64,000 bases of DNA from Anaerolineales bacterium HSG24 (GTDB taxonomy: Bacteria; Chloroflexota; Anaerolineae; 4572-78; J111). Made by a program: the position numbers and the translations under genes. The notes under the pieces are model-generated. The model worked only from the letters and a program-made list of their open reading frames with translations, made no database searches and was not told the origin of the DNA. Location: assembly GCA_030377895.1 (NCBI GenBank), contig JAUCGB010000004.1, positions 1 to 64,000 on the forward strand, read 5' to 3'. This document shows, in pieces, positions 51,605 to 60,191 of the stretch (position 1 is its first letter; every line of letters starts with the position of its first letter).

Positions 51605-51646
51605 AAAAAGCGTCTCGTTCCCCAATAGGGAACGAGACGCTTTTTT
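51605..51646 (+). terminator. Strong intrinsic terminator
   Basis: AAAAAGCGTCTCGTTCCC and GGGAACGAGACGCTTTTTT form an 18-bp perfect stem with a T run. It closes the GT2-VTC-DUF4956-NTP-PPase unit. Confidence 0.93.
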
Positions 51647-51671
51647 AGGCATGGTTCATTTTATAAAAGGA

Positions 51672-51855
51672 CTTGCTACCCGACAAAGTGGATTAGGGAA
51701 GACTAAAACAGGAACACAGAGTTTCACAGAGAAGCACAGAGTGACACAGAGTAATACAAAAGAAAAATAAATCGTTTTTTCTCTGTGAATCTCCGTGTTC
51801 CTCTGTGAAACTCTGTGTTAATTAGTTCAGATTAAATTTTCTGTCGGGTACTAAG
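51672..51855. mobile_element. Family D element with 8-bp duplication at a Shine-Dalgarno
   Basis: Inverted ends CTTGCTACCCGACA and TGTCGGGTACTAAG enclose the full-length CACAGAG long hairpin, the best-preserved copy in the window. TAAAAGGA repeats exactly at 51664-51671 and 51856-51863. The right copy of this repeat is the ribosome-binding site of the next gene. Confidence 0.92.
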
Positions 51856-51870
51856 TAAAAGGAAACGATT

Positions 51871-52971
51871 TTGAAAATAGCATTAGCGCATGATTGGCTC
51901 AATCAGATGGGCGGGGCCGAAAAAGTGTTGGAGTGTCTAGTTGACATGTTTCCCCAAGCCCCGATTTATACGACCATCTACGCCCCCGATTTGATGCCGA
52001 CGGCCTATCAGCAGTGGAACATTCGCTCAACATGGTTGAACCATGCCCCGTTGATTGGTCGTCATCATCAGCCTTATCTGCCGTTTTATCCTTTGGCCGT
52101 GCAAAGTATGGATGTGCGCGGCTACGACCTGATTTTGTCGAACAAGAGTGGCTTTATTCATGGCCTGCGTCATGTTCAAGCCAAACAGAAGCATGTCTGC
52201 TACTGTCTCGCTCCGACTCGGTATGTGTGGGACTATGACGGATACGCTGCTCGCGAAGGGTTTGGACAATGGCTCGGTCTCGCCATGTCCCCCTTGATTA
52301 ACGCACTCCGCAAATGGGATTACGTCGCCGCTCAACGGGTAGACCGCTTTATCGCCATCTCGCGTGAGATTCAGCAGAGAATTAAACGGTACTACAACCG
52401 AGATTCGGTCATCATCTACCCGCCGGTCAATACAGACCGCTTCCAACCCTTACCGGCTCAGGAAAAACCGGACGACTACTATCTGATTGTATCTCGTCTG
52501 ATTCCCTATAAACGAATTGACCTAGCGGTGCAGGCTTGTAGTCGATTGGGCAAACGACTGATTGTGGTCGGTGACGGTCGTGACCGCGCTACCTTAGAAG
52601 CAATGGCTGGCCCAACCATCCAGTTCACGGGACGACTGCCGATCGGCGAGGTCGTCAGGCTCATGGCGACCTGTCGGGCCTTCTTTTTTCCGGGTTTTGA
52701 GGATTTTGGTATCGCTCCCGTTGAGGCTCAAGCAGCTGGGCGACCTGTCATCGCCTTTGCCAAAGGGGGCGCGCTCGATACGGTTATCGAAGGGCTGACT
52801 GGTCTGTTTTTTTACGAGCAAACCATCAAGGCCCTCATGGCCGCCATCGAGCAGTTTGAAACCATCCAGTTTGACTCGGCAATTATCCGAACCAACGCCG
52901 AACGATTCAGCGAAACTCGTTTTCGACGGGAGATTATCAGCTTTATCGAAGAGACGCTGGCTTCGAGTTGA
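51871..52971 (+). CDS. Family 4 glycosyltransferase
   Basis: A 366-residue GT-B enzyme starting at TTG 51871, seven bases after AAAGGA. The N-terminal domain opens with KIALAHDWLNQMGGAEKVLE (acceptor-side Gly-rich loop). The C-terminal domain has YLIVSRLIPYKRIDLAVQA, LIVVGDGRDRATLE, the Glu-x7-Glu region FPGFEDFGIAPVEAQAAGRP and AFAKGGALDTV. It resembles WbaZ/PimB-like mannosyl or rhamnosyl transferases for surface polysaccharides. The upstream region was replaced by the family D element, so its promoter is unclear. Confidence 0.92.
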   Translation: MKIALAHDWLNQMGGAEKVLECLVDMFPQAPIYTTIYAPDLMPTAYQQWNIRSTWLNHAPLIGRHHQPYLPFYPLAVQSMDVRGYDLILSNKSGFIHGLRHVQAKQKHVCYCLAPTRYVWDYDGYAAREGFGQWLGLAMSPLINALRKWDYVAAQRVDRFIAISREIQQRIKRYYNRDSVIIYPPVNTDRFQPLPAQEKPDDYYLIVSRLIPYKRIDLAVQACSRLGKRLIVVGDGRDRATLEAMAGPTIQFTGRLPIGEVVRLMATCRAFFFPGFEDFGIAPVEAQAAGRPVIAFAKGGALDTVIEGLTGLFFYEQTIKALMAAIEQFETIQFDSAIIRTNAERFSETRFRREIISFIEETLASS

Positions 52972-52978
52972 ATGGTGA

Positions 52979-53090
52979 CTTGCTACCCGACAAAGTGTTA
53001 ATTAATGCTCATTTCTTAGGAAAGGCTAAAACAGGAACACAGAGAACTCTGTGTTAATTAGTTTTGGCTAATTTTTTTGTCGGTACTGAG
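52979..53090. repeat. Family D element, degenerate copy
   Basis: CTTGCTACCCGACAAAGTG at the left and TTTTTTGTCGGTACTGAG at the right; the hairpin is reduced to ACACAGAGAACTCTGTGT. It includes the word GTTAATTAATGCTCATT, which also occurs near 62070 and 63950. No target duplication is evident. Confidence 0.7.
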
Positions 53091-53165
53091 GCCAAAAATG
53101 AACCATGCCTTTTGTTTAATCTTGTCAAAACTTAGTTATGATGTCTTATTGCTTGAAATGGAAAA

Positions 53166-54251
53166 GTGGGGCAAAATAGTGGTGTGTTAGAATGGTCAAC
53201 TACTCCAACAAATCGTAACCGTACATCACCCGATGTAACAACTGAAACATTTCATCTTTCTAAATTAGCCCAGCAACGCTTACTCGATAACACCACGTTT
53301 GGCAGATTTCAAGTACAAACTGGGTTGGCCGATTTCTATTGGGAAGCATCCTACTATCACCCCCCACATCGAAAAACCTCGTTGCTAGATGCGCTAGTTA
53401 AAACCGATGGCTTTGTGATTTTTCTGCATGGCTGGAACGGGAATCACCGAATTTGGGAAGATTTACCAACACGCCTCATCCAAGCCTACCCGAATCTGGT
53501 TTGTCTGAACCTCGACATTCATGGTTTCGGGCAATCTCCGTTTATCAAGGAGAAGCCGCCTATCCATCAGGCCACCCTACAGGCCGCTATGACCGCCGTA
53601 GAGTCATGGCTAGAGTTGATCAATCTCCGTCCAACCCCATACCGAGCCACCAAACCGTTTTATATGTTTGTCGGACACTCCATGGGTGGCGGAATTATCT
53701 TCTACAAAGATCAACCTCAATGGCAAAATGAAACCTATGGCTGTTACATGATGTCCCCCTCGATGTTATACCATGAGATTATTCGCCGCTTATTGTTTCA
53801 ACTGGTTGGCTGGTCGATTTTGATTCCTTATGTCACACCCATCAAAAACATGGTGGCCCAACTAGTAATCTGGTTTGCCATGAATGAGGCTAGTCGTCGC
53901 GTCAAATGGGAGCATGGTCAATACGAAGACCCATTTGATACGCTATCGGCTACATTGTTAGGGGTAAGCCAATCGCCCAAACCAAGCCGAACCGACTGGT
54001 CACAGTTTAGACTAGTGCTAGGTAATCGAGACATGTTGGTCAACCCGAAATTGATGCTCAATTTTGTAGAAAAGTTGGGCTTTACACCCGACCAAATTCG
54101 CATGGTGATAGGCGACCATTATTTTCTTTCTTATGACGAAACTTCTCCCATCAGTCATAAATATAATCGAGAGATTGTTCTGGCCGATTTGGTGGCATTT
54201 TGTCAACAACTTTCTAAAAAAGCGGCTATCAACTTAACGTGCGACAAATAA
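53166..54251 (+). CDS. Alpha/beta hydrolase 1 (C-terminus altered by a MITE)
   Basis: A 361-residue protein read from GTG 53166; the true start is uncertain, as similarity to hydrolase 2 begins near residue 23. Motifs are FVIFLHGWNGNHRIWEDLP (oxyanion region), the nucleophile elbow FVGHSMGGGIIFY, and the final His in GDHYFLSYDETS. No signal peptide is seen. The last nine residues (AAINLTCDK) and the stop are encoded by the family A element. Without it the frame would end KAKGLQ and its TGA would overlap the next ATG. The catalytic part is intact; the substrate is unknown. Confidence 0.87.
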   Translation: MGQNSGVLEWSTTPTNRNRTSPDVTTETFHLSKLAQQRLLDNTTFGRFQVQTGLADFYWEASYYHPPHRKTSLLDALVKTDGFVIFLHGWNGNHRIWEDLPTRLIQAYPNLVCLNLDIHGFGQSPFIKEKPPIHQATLQAAMTAVESWLELINLRPTPYRATKPFYMFVGHSMGGGIIFYKDQPQWQNETYGCYMMSPSMLYHEIIRRLLFQLVGWSILIPYVTPIKNMVAQLVIWFAMNEASRRVKWEHGQYEDPFDTLSATLLGVSQSPKPSRTDWSQFRLVLGNRDMLVNPKLMLNFVEKLGFTPDQIRMVIGDHYFLSYDETSPISHKYNREIVLADLVAFCQQLSKKAAINLTCDK

Positions 54252-54326
54252 TATCGTAACACAGTCTTTAGACTGTGCGGCACAGGCTGAAGCATGTGCT
54301 ACATGTCTCGGCTTACGTTGATAGTC
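54224..54326 (+). mobile_element. Family A 103-bp MITE, copy 5, inside a gene end
   Basis: GGCTATCAAC to GTTGATAGTC (one change in the right end), 103 bp. AAAAAAGC repeats exactly at 54216-54223 and 54327-54334. It entered the last codons of hydrolase 1 and gives it a new C-terminus and stop codon. Confidence 0.95.
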
Positions 54327-54346
54327 AAAAAAGCTAAGGGGTTACA

Positions 54347-55396
54347 ATGAGCATAATTCAATCAAACAAAGAAAATTTTACGAATGAACCAAAATCACCC
54401 ATCGTTACTGAATCGTTTCGCCTGTCCGAATTAGCCACGCGACAATTGTTGATCGCGCCCAATGCCTTTGCTGAGTTTCAGCAACAAACGAACTTGGCTG
54501 ATTTTTTCTGGCAAACCACATATACCCAAACGATTCTGAGTGACGCGCCCTTCAACCATCTAGCGAGGAGTGTCGATGGGTTTGTTATTTTTTTACACGG
54601 TTGGGACGGTAGTCACCGGATTTGGGAAGATTTACCGGCTCGACTGACCGAGTGTCTACCTAACGTAGTCTGCTTAAATGCCGATGCCAACGGTTTTAAC
54701 GGAACGTTCTTCTTAAATAATACCCCCACTCCACCCGAAAAGGCCTCCCTACTGAACGCCATGATCGCGGTCGAAAAATGGCTAGAGATTATTGGCTTGT
54801 GGCCCTTGCCTCAACGCTCTCGCCGACCATTTTATCTATTTGTCGGACATTCTATGGGAGCGGGCATGATGTTTTACAAGAATCAACCAGCTTGGCAAGA
54901 AGACCGATACGGCTGTTATATTATGGCTCCCGGCATGTTTTACAACAATATCCGGCGGAATCTGCTCTATCGTCTTGTGGCGACGTTGACTCGAATTCCC
55001 CATATTACTCCACTTAAAAATTTAGCTGCCCGAATCGTCGTCCATATCGCCATGAAGGATGCCAGCCGTTTAGCCCAATACGAGCATATCAATACCTTCT
55101 ATAATAGTTCCTTCCCCACCCTTATCGCCACCTTAGATGGTATCGGCAAATCGCCCAAACCCCCTCGCACAGATTGGTCACAGTATCAGGTTACACTTGG
55201 CCATGCCGATATTTTGGTTCGCGTCGGAGCAACGGTCAACATGTTACGAGAGCTTGGCTTTACCTCCGATCAGATCAAATTACTGGTCGGCGATCATTAT
55301 TTCTTCTCGTATGATGAGACTTCGCCGATTAACCATAAATACAATCGTGAGGTGGTGTTAAACGATTTGGTGGCTTGGTGTGGGCGGTTGAAGTAG
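54347..55396 (+). CDS. Alpha/beta hydrolase 2 (tandem paralog)
   Basis: A 349-residue paralog of the preceding gene over nearly its full length: FVIFLHGWDGSHRIWEDLP, FVGHSMGAGMMFY, and GDHYFFSYDETS with the catalytic His. The segment SPKPPRTDWSQYQVTLGHAD is shared too. The ATG lies 21 bases after the family A element. The two genes arose by duplication and were probably coupled by an ATGA overlap before the insertion. The function is unknown; lipid or ester hydrolysis is possible. Confidence 0.9.
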   Translation: MSIIQSNKENFTNEPKSPIVTESFRLSELATRQLLIAPNAFAEFQQQTNLADFFWQTTYTQTILSDAPFNHLARSVDGFVIFLHGWDGSHRIWEDLPARLTECLPNVVCLNADANGFNGTFFLNNTPTPPEKASLLNAMIAVEKWLEIIGLWPLPQRSRRPFYLFVGHSMGAGMMFYKNQPAWQEDRYGCYIMAPGMFYNNIRRNLLYRLVATLTRIPHITPLKNLAARIVVHIAMKDASRLAQYEHINTFYNSSFPTLIATLDGIGKSPKPPRTDWSQYQVTLGHADILVRVGATVNMLRELGFTSDQIKLLVGDHYFFSYDETSPINHKYNREVVLNDLVAWCGRLK

Positions 55397-55629
55397 TGCG
55401 AGTGTATCATTTGCCAAATATCGTAATCTGTAGCATATTAGGAAAATGGAAAACTGATGTGCATCGTGGATAATCTAGCTATTACCATCGCCTCCCAATT
55501 CGTTTGATATTCTATTAATCGTATGATCGTAGAGATATTTTTCCCCTATTACATCTCACAGAGTCAACAATCGTCAATAAATTTCTTTGTCAGGGGCCTG
55601 ATCCGAAACAGGTTTAGAAGATTAAAACA

Positions 55630-55658
55630 TTGAACAAATGTTCGGAATGTGCTATGAT
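55630..55658 (+). promoter_or_regulatory. Promoter of the DUF4365 gene pair
   Basis: TTGAAC (55630-55635) and TATGAT (55653-55658) are 17 bases apart, followed closely by AAAGGAG at 55660-55666. The leader would be very short. Confidence 0.6.
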
Positions 55659-55676
55659 AAAAGGAGTGTAGCGCAA

Positions 55677-56186
55677 ATGCCAATTCCAACAAACCATATG
55701 AAAGAGCGTTTAAGCGAGGCATATATCCGCTTGGTAGCTGCAAGAGCAGGCGCGAAATTTGACCCAACAGAGGCACCAGAATATGGTGTTGATGGTGCAA
55801 TTCGTAAAGTTCAATACCCTAATGGGAAATATAAGGGTACCGGATGGCTGTTTCACATCCAAGCAAAAGCAACGGAAAATGTCGGATTAAATGATGGTTT
55901 TATCTCTTACAAAATGGATGGTAAGGCTTATAATAAGTTGGTTTCTTGGGAAGGTTCTTCACCTTGTATTTTGGTTGTTTTCCGTGTTCCCAAAGATCAA
56001 AACGAATGGCTAAACATTGATGAAGATAATTTACTGTTAAAACATTGTTGTTATTGGACTATTCTGCCATCAGAGTCTGAGATCAATCCTAAAAGTAGCA
56101 AAACCATTAGAATTCCCAGAAATCAGATTTTTAATCCTGATGCAGTGCAAAGTTTACTTCAAAAAGTTGAAAGCGGGAGGTTTTAG
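55677..56186 (+). CDS. DUF4365-like nuclease-fold protein
   Basis: A 169-residue protein; the ATG at 55677 lies ten bases after AAAGGAG and gives MPIPTNHMKERLSEAYIRLV. The pattern KERLSEAYIRLVAARAGAKF, then EYGVDGAIR and GWLFHIQAKAT fits DUF4365, a PD-(D/E)XK-related fold with Asp and Gln-x-Lys at the active site. A bulge KMDGKAYNKLVSWEGSSPCI follows, as in other members. It is two bases ahead of the next gene and has its own promoter. Such proteins are often found in defence and mobile regions; the role here is inferred. Confidence 0.8.
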   Translation: MPIPTNHMKERLSEAYIRLVAARAGAKFDPTEAPEYGVDGAIRKVQYPNGKYKGTGWLFHIQAKATENVGLNDGFISYKMDGKAYNKLVSWEGSSPCILVVFRVPKDQNEWLNIDEDNLLLKHCCYWTILPSESEINPKSSKTIRIPRNQIFNPDAVQSLLQKVESGRF

Positions 56187-56188
56187 CG

Positions 56189-57355
56189 ATGGATATTTCT
56201 CCTACAAGTGTACTTATACGTAACTTTAATACGAAAAATTTAATAGAGTACCTTAAATTAACTGGCTGGAATCACACAAAGGAAGATAATCCACGATGGT
56301 TAGTTTATAAAGGTTCAAACGACGCATTGGGAGAACCTTTAGAAATTGTACTTCCACGGAACCAAAACGCATCGGATAGTAATATCTACATATCCTCGGC
56401 AATTAACTTGTTATCAGCCATTACAGATGAAACCCCTGAAGTTACCGTAAAAAAAGTCAAGTTATACGATACAGATGTTCTTGATATTCGTAATTTAGAA
56501 ACAGGAGAGCGCGATTCAATCTCATTGCAACTTGCGGCACAACAAATTCAAGAAGTTAAACATCTTATAGCGTATTCTGCGTGTTCCGAGTATGACCCAC
56601 AACCACATTACAAACGACAGTTAACTTCGGCAAAAAAGATGATAAATCACTATCAGTTTGGACATACCAAACAAGGTAGTTTCATTTTTACCATTGAATC
56701 AAAAATTATCCGAGAACCCACTCGTTATGCCCAGCTTCGGTTTTTACCTAAGGATGAAGATGATATGGAACCTAGACCCCCATTAGAACGTCGAGTAATG
56801 GAAAGAGTAGTACGTGGTTTGTTGACTACTAAACAGGCAACCACAGAAAAAAATATAGAAATCTTGGTTAATGCCTACTTTTATGGATTTAACTCAAAAA
56901 TGTGTAATGCGATTACAAAGATGACTCAAAATCAATCTGACGCAATTGAATATAGGGTAATGTGGTCGCCCAAAATTAAACCTTCATTGGATGTTATGGA
57001 TTTTGAATCAGTTACACTCAATTCTGCTGATTATCATTACTTGAGTAAAGCAGAACTGGCCCTGAAAGATGTTAAACCAGAGAAAACAACAATTAAGGGT
57101 ATGGTCAAAGGGCTTGATTCAGAAGGACCTCCCTTGGGGAAAGAAGATACACAGCGTTCCGTAATTATAAAATGGATAGAGCGGCCTTATCGCGCTCGTC
57201 CAGTGAATGTCCAAGTGATGTTGAATAAAAATGAATATACTCTAGCTCATAAGGCCCATATTGAATGGATACCCATTTATGTTACAGGGTTTCTTCAAGA
57301 AACAGTCAGTACTAGAAGGCTTGGATCTCCTGAGAACTTTAGGCTAACTGAATAA
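56189..57355 (+). CDS. Large hypothetical protein, partner of the DUF4365 gene
   Basis: A 388-residue protein without membrane segments or recognised motifs, starting two bases after the DUF4365 stop (AGCGGGAGG lies in the end of that gene). The N-terminal region (NLIEYLKLTGWNHTKEDNPR, LEIVLPRNQNASDSNIYISS) is alpha/beta; a central segment has HYKRQLTSAKKMINHYQFGH and RVMERVVRGLLTT. The C-terminal 100 residues look beta-rich (TIKGMVKGLDSEGPPLG, PVNVQVMLNKNEYTLAHKAH). The function is unknown; the tight spacing suggests a two-component system with the nuclease-like protein. Confidence 0.75.
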   Translation: MDISPTSVLIRNFNTKNLIEYLKLTGWNHTKEDNPRWLVYKGSNDALGEPLEIVLPRNQNASDSNIYISSAINLLSAITDETPEVTVKKVKLYDTDVLDIRNLETGERDSISLQLAAQQIQEVKHLIAYSACSEYDPQPHYKRQLTSAKKMINHYQFGHTKQGSFIFTIESKIIREPTRYAQLRFLPKDEDDMEPRPPLERRVMERVVRGLLTTKQATTEKNIEILVNAYFYGFNSKMCNAITKMTQNQSDAIEYRVMWSPKIKPSLDVMDFESVTLNSADYHYLSKAELALKDVKPEKTTIKGMVKGLDSEGPPLGKEDTQRSVIIKWIERPYRARPVNVQVMLNKNEYTLAHKAHIEWIPIYVTGFLQETVSTRRLGSPENFRLTE

Positions 57356-57401
57356 ATGTTTACTTGATTGTTGGTCGTATCTCCAGCGGTTCCCTGATGC
57401 C

Positions 57402-59474
57402 TCACCCCGCCCTCAACCAGCGATACAACAACAGCCCTACGAATAACAGTCCGGCCAAAATTCCCCAAGGCCACTCCTGCCATGCCAGTTGACTGTCCAC
57501 CGTATCGGCAGGCATGGCTGTCGGAACGGGGGTCTGATAATCGACCAACAAGGCTATGGCGGTCGCTTCATGGAGTGAGGTGGCGGTGGGGGCATACGTC
57601 GGGAGCGTCTCTAACTCAAGCAGTTGCGCGACCACGGTGTCAGCCTCAATCGTCGGCAATTCGGTTTCAATTTTTGGAGTTGTTTCGGCTATAGGCGTGG
57701 CGACAGTTTCGGTGTCGAGTTTCGACGTTGCGGATTCGTCATCTATTTCAGCAGAATCTTCTGTTGAGACGGCAGAATCATCAGCCTGAAAATCGGACGC
57801 TTCTGTTGTTGGGGTAGGCGTTTGTAGCGGCCCATTTAGCTCGACAAACATGGTCGAGACCCACCCCGTGCCATCTTCACCCTCGGCAAACAAAATTTGC
57901 CACCATTCCCCATCGTTGCTTTCAGCAGTCACCTCAATCGGATCGTTAAAATACAGCCCTCCAACCCGCTCCCCCTCGGTTGAGGGACTATCGCGCACGT
58001 TAACCGGCTCAATCACCACGCCCTCAGCCAGTACAACCGGAGCCGGCGTTGGAGTGGGCGTATCGGTTGGTAGCGGCGTGGGTGAGTTGGTTGCCGTCGC
58101 TGTCGGGGCTTCGGTTGGCGTTTCGGTGGGCATAGGCGTGATAGTCGGTGTATTGTCAGTCGTGACCGCCGCGTCTGAATCTAATTCGTCAGTCACAACC
58201 GGAATCGCTTCGACCTCACCGACCATGCTAACCACCTCAGCCGAGACCCAGCCTACGCCATCGGACGCGGTGGCACTCTCTATCTGCCACCAATCTGCGG
58301 CCTCAGTGCGACCAATTACTCTAACAAAACTGCCAGCAAGCAATAAATCGACCCGCTCAAATTCAATACCGGGCCCACGACGCACATTGGTCGCAGAGAA
58401 AACCTCCAGATATGGCTCATCCGGTGTTTCTTGAAGTTGAGTGATGGTGGCGGCTTGAGCGGTAAAGGATTGGGCCGGCAACTCAATCGGGGCGGGGGCT
58501 GAAGGCAACATTCCATTCCGTAAATTGGCAACCAACTCGCGGGTCACATCCAGATAAAAATTGCCGTAACTAACGCTCGGCTCGATGTGAGTTCCTTCGG
58601 GCCATTCGTTAAAACTGTTGATGATGATCATCTCGGCTCCGCTGGCAACCGCACCCTGCCATGCTTGGCGATAATAGTCGCCGTTGTTGCGAGAGACAGC
58701 AAACGCATCGGCTCGAGGCAAGCGAGTATCGTTATAACCGGGCATGGTTGTCGCCACCCATATTTTATCGACCTCGTTTGTAGTCTCGTAATTCCGTACC
58801 CGATTTCCCCATTTATTCAACTCTGCCGCCGGAGAAGCAGCCCAAGCGATGCTGTACAGATGATGTCCATCAAACGCATTTTGATAGACCAAATCGACCC
58901 CTTCGGCAATCCAAATCGTGTCATGATTGGGATCAAGCTGACCCCGAATCTCGGCCCAACGTTGGGAACTGAATCGCTGTTGTCGCCAAAAGAAAATCAC
59001 CGGCTTACCCTGATACCGAAAGTAGGCCGGATGATGAATATGGGTGGCTAACAGCGCGGTCAAGCCGTCGATGACTGCTTGGTCGCTCCCATAAAAAGGA
59101 CTTTGAGTCTCAAAATCGACGGCGGATTGAAAGCCGGTCGCTGCGCCAACATCAAGCAGAGTTCTAAAGTTGGTTTCGGTCTGATTGTTCTCCACCTGCG
59201 GGCCATACCACGACTGCACAAAGGCATTGATGCCCGCGCTTTGGGCTTGGCTGACTTGCCGCTCGATGGTGGCTCGATCTGCCGAACGATATTGCTCGGC
59301 GGGTAGGTCAACAGTCTGGCCCGATGACCATGTATTCTGGTCGAACCAGGCGTAATAAAAAGCCAGCACTGGCGGCGACTCCTGAGCATGAACGGGCGGA
59401 TGCTCGGCTTGAATCGCCATGATTAAAATCAGCAATAGACCAAAAACTATATATCTCATCCAATTTATTCTCAT
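57402..59474 (-). CDS. Secreted GH99-like glycoside hydrolase with SH3b domains and membrane anchor
   Basis: A 690-residue protein; the start at 59472-59474 is chosen because AAGGAAGG lies just upstream, and the longer frame only translates that site. A signal peptide (YIVFGLLLILIMAIQ to HAQ) is followed by a GH99/GH71-like barrel (about 40-340): PPVLAFYYAWFD, GINAFVQSWYGP, and INSFNEWPEGTHIEPS. Two bacterial SH3 domains follow (ATNVRRGPGIEFERV and PVNVRDSPSTEGERV), with Thr/Pro linkers, and a C-terminal helix (WGILAGLLFVGLLLYRWL). It probably acts on mannan-like glycans at the cell surface. The shared leader at 59531-59642 precedes it. Confidence 0.88.
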   Translation of the reverse strand: MRINWMRYIVFGLLLILIMAIQAEHPPVHAQESPPVLAFYYAWFDQNTWSSGQTVDLPAEQYRSADRATIERQVSQAQSAGINAFVQSWYGPQVENNQTETNFRTLLDVGAATGFQSAVDFETQSPFYGSDQAVIDGLTALLATHIHHPAYFRYQGKPVIFFWRQQRFSSQRWAEIRGQLDPNHDTIWIAEGVDLVYQNAFDGHHLYSIAWAASPAAELNKWGNRVRNYETTNEVDKIWVATTMPGYNDTRLPRADAFAVSRNNGDYYRQAWQGAVASGAEMIIINSFNEWPEGTHIEPSVSYGNFYLDVTRELVANLRNGMLPSAPAPIELPAQSFTAQAATITQLQETPDEPYLEVFSATNVRRGPGIEFERVDLLLAGSFVRVIGRTEAADWWQIESATASDGVGWVSAEVVSMVGEVEAIPVVTDELDSDAAVTTDNTPTITPMPTETPTEAPTATATNSPTPLPTDTPTPTPAPVVLAEGVVIEPVNVRDSPSTEGERVGGLYFNDPIEVTAESNDGEWWQILFAEGEDGTGWVSTMFVELNGPLQTPTPTTEASDFQADDSAVSTEDSAEIDDESATSKLDTETVATPIAETTPKIETELPTIEADTVVAQLLELETLPTYAPTATSLHEATAIALLVDYQTPVPTAMPADTVDSQLAWQEWPWGILAGLLFVGLLLYRWLRAG

Positions 59475-59530
59475 GATACCTTCCTTCCTTCCTTCTTTCA
59501 ATCAAACAATCAATCAAACAGCATAAATGA

Positions 59531-59642
59531 TTGGCTCATTTACCATTTATAATTCACCATTCACCATTTACCATTTTTTGCTTTGTTATGTAATTCTTAT
59601 GACGCAAATTTATCCTTTTAGATAGGCAGAAAATCATTTATG
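59531..59642 (-). promoter_or_regulatory. Conserved leader shared with the LysM/IPT gene
   Basis: The reverse complement matches 29334-29425, with a 27-base identical block at 59588-59614. It lies upstream of the GH99-like gene in the same relative orientation. ATGGTAAATGGTGAATGG-type words are repeated on the gene side of the block. Confidence 0.55.
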
Positions 59643-59699
59643 AAACATCCGAGTATATCATACAAGGCGAGGAGAGCCAAGTATATCACACCTCACATT

Positions 59700-60089
59700 T
59701 CACATCGGCAGACCGACCATCAACGCGTAAACGATTAAACTCAATCCGGTCAGCATCATACAACCCATCACCAACAAACCAATCACAATAACAAAAATCA
59801 CATTGCGTCGTCCAGACACATAAGGAGTCGGTTCAAGGTCTGTCGGTGTGTCGGAGGGCATAGGAAGTGTGGTCAGATGGGGATTGATTGCGTCTACCTC
59901 ATCTTGTGAGGTAACGATGGTTCGCTCCCGTTCCGATATTTTGGTGTGAAAAGAGGGTATGGTGGTCTCATCGTCTTCTTGATCGAGCGGGATGGTTCCA
60001 GCAGCAAAATCGTCAAGATGATTACCACAATTATAACAGAATCGTGCGTCAATATCATTTTTTACATTACAGTTAGAACAAATCATCAT
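59700..60089 (-). CDS. Zinc-ribbon membrane protein
   Basis: A 129-residue protein. The N-terminal zinc ribbon has two CxxC pairs (ICSNCNVKND and FCYNCGNHL). An acidic Thr/Ser/Pro-rich linker of about 70 residues follows, then one C-terminal membrane helix (VIFVIVIGLLVMGCMMLTGL). This plan is common for small regulators or adaptors of unknown role. The Thr-rich linker could be a kinase target. Confidence 0.75.
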   Translation of the reverse strand: MMICSNCNVKNDIDARFCYNCGNHLDDFAAGTIPLDQEDDETTIPSFHTKISERERTIVTSQDEVDAINPHLTTLPMPSDTPTDLEPTPYVSGRRNVIFVIVIGLLVMGCMMLTGLSLIVYALMVGLPM

Positions 60090-60121
60090 GTCTCCTTATC
60101 GAAAACTAAAAATAGAAAACT

Positions 60122-60158
60122 AAAAACCCGCTCTCTTCATCATCAAGAGAACGGGTTT
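60122..60158 (-). terminator. Terminator of the membrane-anchored protein gene
   Basis: AAAACCCGCTCTCTT and AAGAGAACGGGTTTT form a stem with one bulge; on the minus strand it follows the gene at 60192-61478. Confidence 0.8.
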
Positions 60159-60191
60159 TGTTATACTTAACTTAGCCAACTACTATTGTAC

